This document shows positions 46,366 to 56,156 of a DNA stretch of 64,000 nt, in pieces. Below the pieces are notes generated by a model. The model did no database searches and was not told the origin of the DNA. It saw nothing but the letters and a program-made list of their open reading frames with translations. The DNA lies in NCBI GenBank assembly GCA_029570205.1, contig JAKQSI010000093.1, positions 62,001-126,000 on the forward strand. The letters run 5' to 3'. Made by a program: the position numbers and the translations under genes. Within the stretch, counting starts at the first letter, position 1. Each line of letters opens with the position of its first letter. This stretch comes from Candidatus Omnitrophota bacterium (GTDB lineage: Bacteria; Hinthialibacterota; Hinthialibacteria; Hinthialibacterales; JAKPRU01).

Positions 46366-47358
46366 TCAGATTTCCCTGCCCAGCCATCGCATGGCCTTTT
46401 CATAGAGTCGAAAAGACCGTCGCTGTTCCAGTTCCGCTATGCGCCGATGTCCCTTTTCGGCGAGGGCCAGCGCCTCCCCGTAAGCGACCTCCCAGCTCGC
46501 AATGGCCTGTTCCAGGCGTTCCACGTAACGCGCGGTGATTTCCTGAGAACTTTGGTATTCATCGGACTGGGGCCGGATACAGGAGGTCCAAAGCGTACTC
46601 AGTTCATTGAGCAGACGGCATGTCCCTTTCGCCCTCCTGGCGGGATCGACAACGGGCTGCGGCAGGAGCGGTTCCAATGGCGGCTTTGTAGCCACGATCA
46701 GGGTGCGATACGCGGGGTCACAGGAATCCGCCGGGTAGATTTCCTCGCGATAAATGCGGTCCAGTTTTTCGGCGGTAACCAGGCGGTCTGCTTGTGATTC
46801 GAGAACCGGATCGGTCAACATGAGTAAGGTCCAGATCGGCAGGAATCCCACAGGCATTTTTGAGACAGACCAGCCGTTGGCCTGGAATGTTGCGCAGGTT
46901 GCAGCCAAATCCGGCAGAGGATTTTTGAGATGCTCTGAGAGCCAGGGATGCGGCTTTCCATGGAGTTTCATGTACAGGTCATTGACTGTTTTTTCTGCTT
47001 CGCGAACCGACTCCTGGTGGAACGGCGCAGTCAGTACGATTGCCTCGCGGGCGATACGGCATAACTCTGTAATGGATCGGCTCCGAAAGTTCTCAGGGAG
47101 GTGTTCCAGAGTATCCAGGCACACAGCAATATCGACAGATTTGTGAAAAAAAGGCAGATTGTCCGCCGAACCACAGACAAAATCCTCACAGGCCGCCGTT
47201 CGAATATCCACGCTGACCACGGACCATTTTTCCGGCAGGATCAGGCTCTCTCCGGTTCCGCCGCCCACATCCAGCACGCTTCGTGGTCCGGGGGGAAACA
47301 GGCCATGAAGCACATCGGAAACCGCCTTGCCGCGCTGCCATGCGTCAAACCGCAACAT
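46366..47358 (-). CDS. SAM-dependent methyltransferase (class I) with coiled-coil C-terminus
   Basis: The N-terminal domain is a class I methyltransferase: SVLDVGGGTGESL (motif I), VVSVDIRT (motif II), and DIAVCLDTLEHLPENFRS. It is followed by helical segments and a C-terminal coiled coil (ARYVERLEQAIASWEVAYGE) with LEQRRSFRLYEKAM, a tail seen in glycan-modifying methyltransferases and glycosyltransferases. 330 residues. The neighbouring glycosyltransferase and O-antigen-ligase genes suggest a role in surface glycan modification (inference). It is divergent from the ArnT-like gene 55 bases away. Confidence 0.75.
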   Translation of the reverse strand: MLRFDAWQRGKAVSDVLHGLFPPGPRSVLDVGGGTGESLILPEKWSVVSVDIRTAACEDFVCGSADNLPFFHKSVDIAVCLDTLEHLPENFRSRSITELCRIAREAIVLTAPFHQESVREAEKTVNDLYMKLHGKPHPWLSEHLKNPLPDLAATCATFQANGWSVSKMPVGFLPIWTLLMLTDPVLESQADRLVTAEKLDRIYREEIYPADSCDPAYRTLIVATKPPLEPLLPQPVVDPARRAKGTCRLLNELSTLWTSCIRPQSDEYQSSQEITARYVERLEQAIASWEVAYGEALALAEKGHRRIAELEQRRSFRLYEKAMRWLGREI

Positions 47359-47412
47359 TTTGGACTACCCCTTGTTCGGATTTCTGTGTGATTATCCCCG
47401 CGATTCTGCCGG

Positions 47413-49014
47413 ATGTCAGGGGAATTGGCATTCTTGACCGATGCCGGTCGTTTGGGGCATTCTCCCCTCATGGAACAAATGGAGCGTCAAGGTGCAACTG
47501 TCTCAGTAGAGGAAGAACGCCCCACAGGGATTCCTCATGTCCTGTCTGCGTTGGTTCTTGCCGGGCTGCTGCTCAAGTTATCACTGATCGGCTGGAACCG
47601 TGGCGAATATACCGATGGGATTATCCAGCTGCAACTGTGGGATTCGCCGATAGTTTTCTTCCCGCCCCTGTACACGTTGGTTGTTCAGTTCGTAAACCTG
47701 TTTGTAGGGGATCTTTTGACATCGGGAAGACTGGTCTCCATTGTCGGTTCTGCGCTGGTTCCGATTCCGCTGTTTTTTGCGGCAAGGCGTCTTGGAAGCG
47801 ACTCCATTGGGATTCTTGCTTCGCTCCTGTGGTTTTTATCTCCAATGCAGAATCGGTGGGGGCTGAGGGTGATGACGGATTCTCTGTTTGTTTTGTTGTT
47901 TACTGTGGCGCTGCTCTATTACATTCATGCAATTCTGGATCGTGGAGGGGCGGGGAACCGCGCCTTGCGAGCGACTTTTTTCTGGGCCGGACTGGCGACA
48001 CTTACCCGCTATCATGGCTTGATTTTCCTACTCTTATGGTTTCCGCTGGTTCGGTGGCGGATTCAGTTTCGGCCCCGAAGACGCGAAGGAGAGCTGGAGC
48101 CGGGGACTGTTCGTTTTTCCTGGCCTCTCCCGTTGGTCTTACTTCCATGGGTGGGATTGATTCTCTGGCTGGCGGTCCGGGGATTCGGTCATTTCGGGCA
48201 GTTTACGGAGCGAGCGAGTCATGGGTTGTTCGTCACTCTGTTGACTTATTTCAATTTCTTCGAGGGTTTTGTGCTTTACCTGCCATGGGCGGTGGGGTAT
48301 CCGCTTGCGATCTGGATCATTTATGCGGTGGGAAGACTGTGGAATCGGCGGGGACCCTGGGGGCTGATTCGTGCTGTGACTGTTTTCACGATTGTGATCT
48401 GGCTTCCGGTACAGACGGTGTTTCTGTCTTTTCAATTCCGATATTTCCTGCCCCTGCTTCCGATCTGGTGCCTGATGGCGGGATATGCAATTGAGGAGTG
48501 CAGAGAGGACAGGTTAATCCCGGCGCGAATTCGCCGGTTTGGATTGGCGGTGACATTGATCTGGCTGGGTGGCATGTCGGCGCTGGTGGTCGGGTTGCAG
48601 CGGGATGCGTTTGGGGATATCACCGACGCGGCGCTTTTTGTTTCTCAGTGTCCTCAAGAGGAACGGATTTTCTCTAATGAGACCTACCGTCCCGGAGTGG
48701 ATGCCGTGAAAATGGTGTTCTGGTCGGGACGGCCGGTTTTAGGGTATGATCCGGATCGTGTTCAGCCGGGCGACCTGGTTGCGATTCACAATGTATATGG
48801 GGATCTCCGGAGCGACCTGGACAGGCGTTTTACCTTCGAGGTGGTTTACCGTTCACGCCGATATCTCTATCCGTTGCTTCCGGACATCATGGTGTGGCCG
48901 CCGGGAACGACCAGCCATCCGATTTCGATGGCTTTTCGATTCACGCCGCAGATGTACCAGACCGAAGTGGTTCGAATCATCGGGAGACGCGACTCGACAG
49001 CTCTGTCACCTTGA
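47413..49014 (+). CDS. Membrane glycosyltransferase, ArnT/PMT (GT39/GT83)-like
   Basis: A 533-residue integral membrane protein with about ten to twelve helices. The first periplasmic loop reads NRGEYTDGIIQLQLWDSP, where GT39/ArnT proteins have their acidic DD/DE motif; here it is GEYTDG. Later LSPMQNRWGLRVMTDSLFVL resembles the conserved second loop region, and LTRYHGLIFLLLWFPL follows. These enzymes transfer sugars from a polyprenyl-phosphate donor to lipids or proteins in the periplasm. The start is uncertain (ATG 47413, 47470). It converges on the next gene, with a 38-base overlap of 3' ends. Confidence 0.78.
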   Translation: MSGELAFLTDAGRLGHSPLMEQMERQGATVSVEEERPTGIPHVLSALVLAGLLLKLSLIGWNRGEYTDGIIQLQLWDSPIVFFPPLYTLVVQFVNLFVGDLLTSGRLVSIVGSALVPIPLFFAARRLGSDSIGILASLLWFLSPMQNRWGLRVMTDSLFVLLFTVALLYYIHAILDRGGAGNRALRATFFWAGLATLTRYHGLIFLLLWFPLVRWRIQFRPRRREGELEPGTVRFSWPLPLVLLPWVGLILWLAVRGFGHFGQFTERASHGLFVTLLTYFNFFEGFVLYLPWAVGYPLAIWIIYAVGRLWNRRGPWGLIRAVTVFTIVIWLPVQTVFLSFQFRYFLPLLPIWCLMAGYAIEECREDRLIPARIRRFGLAVTLIWLGGMSALVVGLQRDAFGDITDAALFVSQCPQEERIFSNETYRPGVDAVKMVFWSGRPVLGYDPDRVQPGDLVAIHNVYGDLRSDLDRRFTFEVVYRSRRYLYPLLPDIMVWPPGTTSHPISMAFRFTPQMYQTEVVRIIGRRDSTALSP

Positions 49015-50719
49015 TTCGCGCCACCTCGGAAAGCGGGTCGAGTTTCAGGGCTTTTTCATATTCCGGTAAAGCGAGTTCTTCTTTGTGCAACAGTTCCCAA
49101 ATTGAACCGATGGCGATGCGCAGGGATGGATCGAATGGAGCCAGACTTGCGCAGGCTTCGTATTGTTCCCGCGCTTTCTCCAGTTCCCCGGAGGTTTTCA
49201 GGGTATCGGCATACCGGCGGCGGATATCGGGATTGTGTGGAGATGCCTGTACGGCTGCCGCCAGGGATGCCAGGGTCGGTCTTTCATCCGGGATTTGGAG
49301 CGAGGCTTCTGCGCGATAGGCAGCCCCTGTTTCTCCGGATCGATCAAGCCAGCCTGTCAAATGTTCGACAGTGACGGAATTTCTCTGCTCCGCCGGCCGT
49401 TTCAGTTGTTCTTCCAAGGCCCTTTTGACAATATCGGCCCGCCAGGGCGCCCATTGCGCGGCATGGACAAGGTTTGCCTGCGTTGCCAGGATTCTTTCGG
49501 CACGCCATTCACGCGCCGACTGAATAATCGGGACCACCATCAACGCGGCCATCAAAGCCGGGACGAGGGAGGTGGTTGTGAAATAGGCGGCGGAATCCGG
49601 AATACATGCTCTTTTGTCCTCCTTGGTTCCCTCTTTCAGGCCGAGAAGTCCACCCATCAGCAGCCAACCCAGAGGTGAAACCAACCAGAAAGATGTCGGG
49701 AATCCAATAACCAGCCACCCGATCAAAATCAGGATTCGCCAGATTCGGGGATGAGAACGATCCTGGGGGCATTGGGTCGGCATGGAAACCAGGAAAACGA
49801 CGAACAGCACGGCCACGACGAGCAACCCAATCAGCCAGCCATGGTCGGCGATCCGCTGGTCGGCATATTCCCTCCACCACGGCTCCATTTCGGTCAGGGC
49901 TGTCTGGGGGATTCTGCGGGGAATCGACCAGAGCCACTCCCATGTTTCGGGACCAACGATCCTCTCTGCAATGGATTGAAACTTGAGAAGTGTCGCCACA
50001 CTGGTGGTTCGGAGAACCGACGGAATACCGGCGTGGACAAGAATACCCGGAAGGAGAGCCATAGCGGAAATCCCCAGCCAGATTGTCAGCGCGAGCCCCG
50101 ATGGTATAAACGGACCGTCAGAAGAAATCTGTCTTGCAACCAGAGCGGCAACGAGAATGACTGCAAGGGCCAGCAATCCGATCCAATCGGCAAGAACAAA
50201 CAATAGAAGGGAGTACAGAAGTCCGACGATCCAGAGCAAAACGACGACCCAATTCCGCCTCCCGGTCATCAGTTCCCATGCCAGCGCCCCTGGAAGACAG
50301 GCCGTGACGAGAAGCCAGGCAGGTCCGACGTATCGCCGTGCCCACGTCCATCCGAGAGAATCCGCCACAAGAATTACAAGAGCCATGAAAAGGCAGGGAC
50401 CCTCAAAAAACCAGGGATTCCGAAACCGGTCGTGCCGATAACCCCAGAACAGAAAAGCGCCGGAGAAAACCAGCAACAGGGCGTTTTTTCGCATGGGTTC
50501 CGGCCATGTTTTCAAAAGAGCAATTACGCCGCCGCCGAGAAGCAGAAGCCCCAGGATCCTGGCGGGAGTGGATAAGGTTTCATCTGTCTCCTGCACGGAT
50601 TTTCGGAGGATATCAGCGATCAGGCCGATTGCGGAGAAAATGAGGAGAATCGCGACCGTCCCGGGTGACGGTCCCCCCAGCAAAATGGGTAAGCTCAGTC
50701 CGGCCGCTATGAGGAACAT
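48977..50719 (-). CDS. Multi-pass membrane protein with C-terminal TPR, O-antigen ligase-like
   Basis: A 580-residue protein with about ten to twelve membrane helices through residue 400 (first at [20 protein letters not shown]) and then a soluble part with TPR repeats ([56 protein letters not shown]). The membrane-then-TPR layout matches bacterial O-antigen ligase/polymerase-like proteins; the diagnostic ligase loop is not obvious in this one. It shares that layout with the 980-residue protein on the other side of aroQ. The 3' end overlaps the ArnT-like gene on the other strand by 38 bases, and its start overlaps the aroQ stop. Confidence 0.6.
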   Translation of the reverse strand: MFLIAAGLSLPILLGGPSPGTVAILLIFSAIGLIADILRKSVQETDETLSTPARILGLLLLGGGVIALLKTWPEPMRKNALLLVFSGAFLFWGYRHDRFRNPWFFEGPCLFMALVILVADSLGWTWARRYVGPAWLLVTACLPGALAWELMTGRRNWVVVLLWIVGLLYSLLLFVLADWIGLLALAVILVAALVARQISSDGPFIPSGLALTIWLGISAMALLPGILVHAGIPSVLRTTSVATLLKFQSIAERIVGPETWEWLWSIPRRIPQTALTEMEPWWREYADQRIADHGWLIGLLVVAVLFVVFLVSMPTQCPQDRSHPRIWRILILIGWLVIGFPTSFWLVSPLGWLLMGGLLGLKEGTKEDKRACIPDSAAYFTTTSLVPALMAALMVVPIIQSAREWRAERILATQANLVHAAQWAPWRADIVKRALEEQLKRPAEQRNSVTVEHLTGWLDRSGETGAAYRAEASLQIPDERPTLASLAAAVQASPHNPDIRRRYADTLKTSGELEKAREQYEACASLAPFDPSLRIAIGSIWELLHKEELALPEYEKALKLDPLSEVARIKVTELSSRVSR

Positions 50720-51147
50720 AAACTCACAAGAGCGCGAAGGCCCAGAAGGTAACTTTGAATACCGAATCCCGAAATCTGTCCTGCCGCCACACCCGCGATA
50801 AACGAATGATGCCGGAACTCCTCGCGTCGATGGATATTGCTGAGATGCACTTCCACCGTCGGAATGCCCACCGCCGCGATGGCATCTCGAATCGCGACCG
50901 AGGTATGGGTATAGGCAGCAGGATTGATAAGAATCCCGTCGAACCGGTCCAGGGCCTCGCCGATGGTGCGGACAATCGCTCCTTCCGACGCGTGTTGAAC
51001 GATATCCAGTTCCACGTCGAGCTCTGTTGCCAGGGTTTCCAGCGACCGGTTGATCTCCGCCAGGGTTGTTGTGCCGTAGGTCTCCGGCTCGCGCCGTCCG
51101 AGCAGGTCCAGGTTGGGACCGTGAACCACCAGAATTCGTTTGGGCAT
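50707..51147 (-). CDS. aroQ: 3-Dehydroquinate dehydratase, type II
   Basis: AroQ catalyses the third step of the shikimate pathway as a dodecamer. Motifs: [18 protein letters not shown] (with the flexible loop Arg and Tyr), [28 protein letters not shown] (catalytic His). ATG 51147 ([10 protein letters not shown]) has GGGAG ten bases upstream; the frame extends to 51222. Length 146 is standard. Overlaps the start of the membrane/TPR gene by 13 bases, so the two are probably coupled. Confidence 0.94.
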   Translation of the reverse strand: MPKRILVVHGPNLDLLGRREPETYGTTTLAEINRSLETLATELDVELDIVQHASEGAIVRTIGEALDRFDGILINPAAYTHTSVAIRDAIAAVGIPTVEVHLSNIHRREEFRHHSFIAGVAAGQISGFGIQSYLLGLRALVSLCSS

Positions 51148-51270
51148 GGTTACCAGTTCTCCCGAAGTTCGTTCCTTTTTGAAGTGAGCGGCTCTAGGAG
51201 GAAAAAGAGCCTCGCGATACAATAATAATCTTTACAGATTGCGTTCAATCGAGCCTAGCATATCGGAATA

Positions 51271-54213
51271 GTGCCCGTGTACGAAACCTTACGTCCCTTC
51301 TACGAATTTAAGTTCTGGATACTGATCTTTCCTCTGATCGGTCTGGGTATTTATTTGGTTCTGTTTTCCCGTTCCCATGACGAGCTCTTTGAACGCCTGG
51401 CCTTGTTGTTTGGACGTCTGGTGCTTTATTTCGGCAGTTTTTACGCAACTCTGATCTTTTACACGGGGACTTGGCAACACTATACCACAACCAAGGCGAT
51501 TTCGTTCGAATTTGTGATCCTGTTGATGCTTGCCTCCTGGTGGGCGTTAAAAGGCCGCTGGGACCGTCCACGCACGCCGATGTTTATTCCCGCAGCCTGC
51601 CTGTTTCTGGTTATATTGGTCACAACCTTTTTCGCAGTGAATATGGCGGAATCATGGGAGGCGCTGACTCTTTATGGAGCCGCCCTCGCACAGGTGGTTT
51701 TACTTACCGTCTTTCTGCGTCGAGTTTCCGATCTGAGGCTCTTTTGTATCATTTTGAATATCACGACCGTACTGGTGGTTTTATATGCTCTTGGGCAGTG
51801 GTTTGACTGGCAGCCGATCTGGAGCGCTGTTGAGGGACCGAATGCCGAACGATTCACAGCCAAACCCGTTTCGTTTATGGGCAATGAGAACTATGTGGCG
51901 GAGTTTCTCAACCTGGCTTTTCCGCTGGCCATTTCGCTTCTGATCTACTCGTGGGGACACCCGTTCTGGATGGTGATGTATTCCACCATTGTTTGTCTGG
52001 TATTGATCGCGTTTTTGTATATCGATTGCAATGCGAGCTACATGGGATTCGCGGTCGGATTTCCGGTAATGGCATTGATTTTGATCTCGTATCGCGGATT
52101 GCCGATTCTTCAACGTCTTAATTTTACCAACCCGAAATCGGGGAATCCGATCACTTTGGCGGAGCTGCGTTTCTGGTTCCGGCGGGGGGTGTTTGGCCTG
52201 GTGTTGGGGTTTTCCGTTCTCGCCGCCGTTCTGGCTTCCATGGAGAATCCGATTCGCACGCGCGTGGCAAATCTGATCACTTGGGCCGATGTAGACGGCG
52301 ATTACCAGCCGGATGGGGTTCCCCCCATGATTTTCCGCCTGGAATGTATGCGAGCCAGCATTTTCAAAACTTATGACAATATATTTACCGGTATCGGTCC
52401 GGGCAATTTCAAAATCATCCATCCGGGATATGAGAGCCAGCTGGAACGGAAACTTCTCGGTAAAGAGACACTGGCACGCAAGGCGCACAATGATTTTCTT
52501 CAGCATTCTGCGGAGTTCGGTATTTTCGGGCTTTTTGCTTATTTCTGGTTGTGGTTGACGGCGTTGTGGTGCGGATTTCGGTCGCTGCCAATTCTGGATT
52601 GGGAGCAGGCGGTTCCGGTTTCGGTCGGTCCGAAGAATCGGCCGTTCTCATTCGATGACCGACGGTTTCTCTTTTATTTCCAGGTCGGAGCGATCACCGG
52701 GATGGTTATTGCGCTGGTCAGTTGCAATTTCGGCCACACATTTGTTTTGCCCGCCGGGGTGATACTGTTCTATTTCGTTGCGGGGTCCTCGGGGCTGGTG
52801 TATTCCTGGATTTGTGGTGAGCAGTTGACCCGCCGGAAAGAGATCAACGTATCCGGTTTTCATTATGCCGCCATTCCGACATACATCCGCTGGCCGGTTC
52901 TTCTGGTCGGTGTTCTGCTGTTCACCCCGACGCTGGTTCGGCAGTTCACGGGGGAGAGTCGCCTTCGTACCGGGATGAACTACCAGGGCCATGGCCGCTA
53001 CGGGGAGATGTTCGATCATTTCGATAAAGCCATGAAAGTCTGGCCCTACCAGATGGAAACCTTTTACATCCTGGGCCGGTTTTGCATTGACGCTTTTCAA
53101 CAGATCGAACTGACACGAAAAGCCTATGAGGATGAGGCGTTAAAGTATGCGACTGAGCATACATTGACACCGGAACAGCAAGCCCAGCTGAATGCGCTGG
53201 TGGATCAGAGAACGGAGGAAGCGCTGTCAACAAATTATGGCTTACATGAGAAAGACAAATCTGCGATTGTCGATATGGGAGTCAAGTGCCTTCAGATCGA
53301 TGTGTTTCTCAATCCGATTTACAAGTGGGCGCATAACAACCTGGGGGTGCTGTATGACAAGAAGGGAGCCTTTGAGTTCGCCAAACGCGCTTACAACCGT
53401 GTTCTGGAGATCGACTACGAACAGGTTTATGCGCATTACAACAACGGATTAGGGTACCTGCGAGAGGCCCAATACGATCGGGCAAAAAAATCTTTTGAAG
53501 CAGCCTATGTGTCCAATCCGGAGAACCCGGAAGTACTTCAGTATCTCGGTTGCTGCTATTTTCAGCTGGGAGACTATGAGAGCGCGAAAAGCGCTCTGGA
53601 CCATTTCACTTACAAGAGATGGGATGAGAAAGGGGAGCCTTGGACACCGGACCCGGATTTGAGACACAGCCTGGCGGCCTGGTATGCCGAAATCGGATCG
53701 TATCTGGAAAGTGCGAAAAAGTACGATCAAGCTGCCGATGCGCTGGTCCGGGCGGCAAGCGCCGGCCTGAATGATTTTACACCGGAACAATGGCGGACTG
53801 TTTTGGAACATCTGGCTTTGAACTATTACCAACTGCGGAAATATGATGATGCGCTGCGGGTGTTCAGGCAGATGCTGGCCAGGGACGATAAAGACAATAC
53901 CGCCCGCCGATACATCGCTCAGATTTTGAGTATCCAGGGTAAATACGAGGAGGCTCTCGCCGAGATGCAGCGGGTTACTCAGGATGAGCCGAACGATGGG
54001 TTGGCCTGGTTCAACTGTGCCAGTCTCAAAGTTCCGTTGGAAAAATATGATAATGCCTCCATCATTGCGGATTTAAAGGCGGCCTATGAGAGGAATCCTG
54101 AAGTGACTCGAGAACAGCTGAAAATGAATCAGCCGCTCATCAATCGTCTACAGGGAGATCCCGCTCTCAAGGAGTCCGGTCTGGAGGACCTTTTTGCTCA
54201 AATCAGTAAATAA
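51271..54213 (+). CDS. O-antigen ligase-like protein with long TPR domain
   Basis: A 980-residue protein. Residues 1-540 are a membrane domain of about twelve helices, with the Wzy_C/WaaL-like periplasmic loop FTGIGPGNFKIIHPGY followed by KAHNDFLQHSAEFGIFGLFA, diagnostic of O-antigen ligase/polymerase families. Residues 570-970 are a chain of TPR units (YKWAHNNLGVLYDKKGAFEF; YAHYNNGLGYLREAQYDRAK; PEVLQYLGCCYFQLGDYESA). It probably ligates or polymerises glycans in the periplasm while the TPR region binds partners. GTG start at 51271; AT-rich, lower-GC sequence follows its 3' end. Confidence 0.82.
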   Translation: MPVYETLRPFYEFKFWILIFPLIGLGIYLVLFSRSHDELFERLALLFGRLVLYFGSFYATLIFYTGTWQHYTTTKAISFEFVILLMLASWWALKGRWDRPRTPMFIPAACLFLVILVTTFFAVNMAESWEALTLYGAALAQVVLLTVFLRRVSDLRLFCIILNITTVLVVLYALGQWFDWQPIWSAVEGPNAERFTAKPVSFMGNENYVAEFLNLAFPLAISLLIYSWGHPFWMVMYSTIVCLVLIAFLYIDCNASYMGFAVGFPVMALILISYRGLPILQRLNFTNPKSGNPITLAELRFWFRRGVFGLVLGFSVLAAVLASMENPIRTRVANLITWADVDGDYQPDGVPPMIFRLECMRASIFKTYDNIFTGIGPGNFKIIHPGYESQLERKLLGKETLARKAHNDFLQHSAEFGIFGLFAYFWLWLTALWCGFRSLPILDWEQAVPVSVGPKNRPFSFDDRRFLFYFQVGAITGMVIALVSCNFGHTFVLPAGVILFYFVAGSSGLVYSWICGEQLTRRKEINVSGFHYAAIPTYIRWPVLLVGVLLFTPTLVRQFTGESRLRTGMNYQGHGRYGEMFDHFDKAMKVWPYQMETFYILGRFCIDAFQQIELTRKAYEDEALKYATEHTLTPEQQAQLNALVDQRTEEALSTNYGLHEKDKSAIVDMGVKCLQIDVFLNPIYKWAHNNLGVLYDKKGAFEFAKRAYNRVLEIDYEQVYAHYNNGLGYLREAQYDRAKKSFEAAYVSNPENPEVLQYLGCCYFQLGDYESAKSALDHFTYKRWDEKGEPWTPDPDLRHSLAAWYAEIGSYLESAKKYDQAADALVRAASAGLNDFTPEQWRTVLEHLALNYYQLRKYDDALRVFRQMLARDDKDNTARRYIAQILSIQGKYEEALAEMQRVTQDEPNDGLAWFNCASLKVPLEKYDNASIIADLKAAYERNPEVTREQLKMNQPLINRLQGDPALKESGLEDLFAQISK

Positions 54214-54429
54214 GAATCTATCCGGGTTCGATTCTGGTCCCCGACCTCCCGACATCATTTGAGATGAATTGCGATGGCGAATGCTTTCGATCCTTGTCGA
54301 AAAGAGTCATTCTGCTGTAAAGTCCACTTAAAATTTTCCGATTATCTATAACGATTTCTGCGCAGAGCAACCGGCGGACGGACAAAATGTCTGCCCGGGA
54401 ATAAGCAACCAACAGAAAGGAGATTGCTT

Positions 54430-55065
54430 ATGAGCGCTTCGTCCAATTGTGAAGAGGTCCTTACCATGATTGGACAGAAAACCCTGATTCGTCCTTTGGA
54501 GCATGCAGACTGCGACCGGATTGCCTCCTGGAAACCGATTGTCGATCCGTTGATGGCATTGTATGTGATTCCGAAGCGTGATCGGGCCGGCTGGGACCGA
54601 TGGTTCCAGGAATGCACGCAAGAAACGGAAAATCGGGCCTTTGCAATCGACTCCAGCGATCGGGAGTTTATCGGGTTTATCCTGCTGACAAAGATCAATG
54701 CCACAGCGGGCAGCGCGGATATTCACGTCCAGATCGATCCGGACCGGTTCGGCCAGGGGCTGGCGACGGATGGCCTGCGAACGTTTCTGGAGATTTATTT
54801 CGGCAAATGGAATCGCGAGACATTGACTGTGCCGCTGCCGTGCTACCATACAGCGGGACGTCGTTTTGTTCAGGCCAACTCGTTTGTTCTGAAGGAGCGT
54901 GTTTGGCGGCCCGAGCCGAGAGGAATGGACGTGTTTTCGATGCCCGCTCTGGCTCCTTATCGCCGGTTCTTTCGCGTTGTTTCCAATAAGACCGAGGCGC
55001 AATGGTCGGTTATGGAACTCAGCCGCCTGTGCTGGCTCAGTAAGCGGGAAACCTGGAAATCCTAA
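54430..55065 (+). CDS. GNAT-family N-acetyltransferase
   Basis: A 211-residue protein with the GNAT fold: IRPLEHADCDRIASWKPIVD at the N-terminus, DREFIGFILLTKIN, and the acetyl-CoA-binding stretch IDPDRFGQGLATDGLRTFLE (R/Q-x-x-G-x-G/A pattern as RFGQGLA). The C-terminal 60 residues are extra and unassigned (RRFFRVVSNKTEAQWSV). ATG 54430 has AAAGGAG seven bases upstream. The acetyl acceptor is unknown. Confidence 0.78.
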   Translation: MSASSNCEEVLTMIGQKTLIRPLEHADCDRIASWKPIVDPLMALYVIPKRDRAGWDRWFQECTQETENRAFAIDSSDREFIGFILLTKINATAGSADIHVQIDPDRFGQGLATDGLRTFLEIYFGKWNRETLTVPLPCYHTAGRRFVQANSFVLKERVWRPEPRGMDVFSMPALAPYRRFFRVVSNKTEAQWSVMELSRLCWLSKRETWKS

Positions 55066-55100
55066 TCGTCTGAAACTTCGCCCTCCGTAACCGGGTAGCG

Positions 55101-55928
55101 TTACCGTTGGGCGGAATCGCCTGCCGGTCGGGCGTAACAGTACCGACACGCATGAGGGCACTCCATCCAATAGCTGCCGATATCGACCGAACGGGTACAG
55201 CCGCAACTCCCGCGCTGCCCGGTATCTTTTCTTTCATCACAGGGTTCTCCCGCCAGTTGAGACAGCAGGACGCCATCGATGCAATGCGCCTGTTGAATAC
55301 CTTCGATCCCGATGATTTCGGGATTACAGCAATTCGCCGGAGTGATGCCGAACTTCTGCAGAGTGCGGGATAGATTCGAGGCTACCTCGATCTTCCTCTC
55401 CAACGGCGGGTCGTGAAACTCAATCCCCAGCCGCTGTCCTCGCGAGCGGGTTTTGCTGTAGTGAGTCATGAAGGAAAAGGTACATCGGTTGATTCCGCAG
55501 GAGGCGGCTGTTTCTGCGATACGTTCAAGCCCCGACAGGTTGTTTCGTTGTCCGTTATCCCAGAAGACAATCGGATCGAATCGCCACGAAATCCGTTCCG
55601 GTCCCCACCGACCGGCCAATGCTTTCAATTGTTCAAGGCGTTGTGTGAGCGGAGGCACGTTCGGTTCCAGTATGGGACAATCGTTGAGAGTGAACTGAAA
55701 GAAGAGACGGTATCGGTCCCATCGATTCGCATCTCGCAACAGGCGGCTGAAATCTTTGGACCAGAAAACGATTGTGTGGACCTCATCGGGGGCCAGATTC
55801 ACCTCATAAGTGCCCCGGTTATATGGCCGGGAGACAATAGCTTTGCCGGAGCGAAATGATTCCACAAGCCAGTCATAGAAATGGGCGGGGAGATCGGTTC
55901 TGCGGGAAGCGGAGATTAGGGTTTTCAT
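55101..55928 (-). CDS. DUF1848 family protein (radical-SAM-like cysteine motif at C-terminus)
   Basis: A 275-residue member of the DUF1848 family: it starts TLISASRRTDLPAHFYDWLV, contains DEVHTIVFWSKDFSRLL and TFSFMTHYSKT, and ends with the cysteine-rich SCGCTRSVDIGSYWMECPHA followed by CRYCYA, the family's conserved C-x3-C-x2-C iron-sulfur-type motif. The function is unknown; DUF1848 proteins are placed near radical SAM/spore photoproduct lyase-like enzymes. Its 3' end lies 36 bases from that of the GNAT gene. Confidence 0.85.
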   Translation of the reverse strand: MKTLISASRRTDLPAHFYDWLVESFRSGKAIVSRPYNRGTYEVNLAPDEVHTIVFWSKDFSRLLRDANRWDRYRLFFQFTLNDCPILEPNVPPLTQRLEQLKALAGRWGPERISWRFDPIVFWDNGQRNNLSGLERIAETAASCGINRCTFSFMTHYSKTRSRGQRLGIEFHDPPLERKIEVASNLSRTLQKFGITPANCCNPEIIGIEGIQQAHCIDGVLLSQLAGEPCDERKDTGQRGSCGCTRSVDIGSYWMECPHACRYCYARPAGDSAQR

Positions 55929-55997
55929 GGAGAAGGTCTCAGCGGAAAAAGGTCAAGTGTTGTTTGAAGAACCATCCGTCCGATGCGCACGCGGCCC

Positions 55998-56042
55998 GGA
56001 ATTTCCCTCACCTCTACCCTTTCCCGATGGGAGAGGAAGAAG
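55998..56042. repeat. CCTCACC-type repeat fragment
   Basis: CCTCACCTCTACCCTTTCCC with GATGGGAGAGG (56009-56038) resembles the first half of the composite repeats at 3711 and 9367 (CCTCACCCCAACCCT). It lacks the hairpin half. Confidence 0.4.
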
Positions 56043-56060
56043 AGAGCATCTGCAGTGGGC

Positions 56061-56088
56061 GCAGGGGCAATTCATGAATTGCCCCTGC
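56061..56088. repeat. Perfect 28-bp palindrome downstream of glcD
   Basis: GCAGGGGCAATTCA joined to TGAATTGCCCCTGC is exactly self-complementary over all 28 bases. It lies 69 bases beyond the glcD stop. A diverged copy is at 25906-25927 downstream of glyA. It could extrude as a cruciform or act as an RNA stem, but there is no U-run. Confidence 0.75.
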
Positions 56089-56156
56089 GAGGAGCAAGAG
56101 GGAGAAGATGAGCCTCGCCCTCCCCAATTGAATCAAATTATTTTCCGAAGACCAAG

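Noticed and set aside
47283-48494. Plus-strand frame overlapping the glycosyltransferase start
   Set aside because: Composition (Ser/Cys/Arg rich) is of a shifted frame; the GT frame has real membrane helices.
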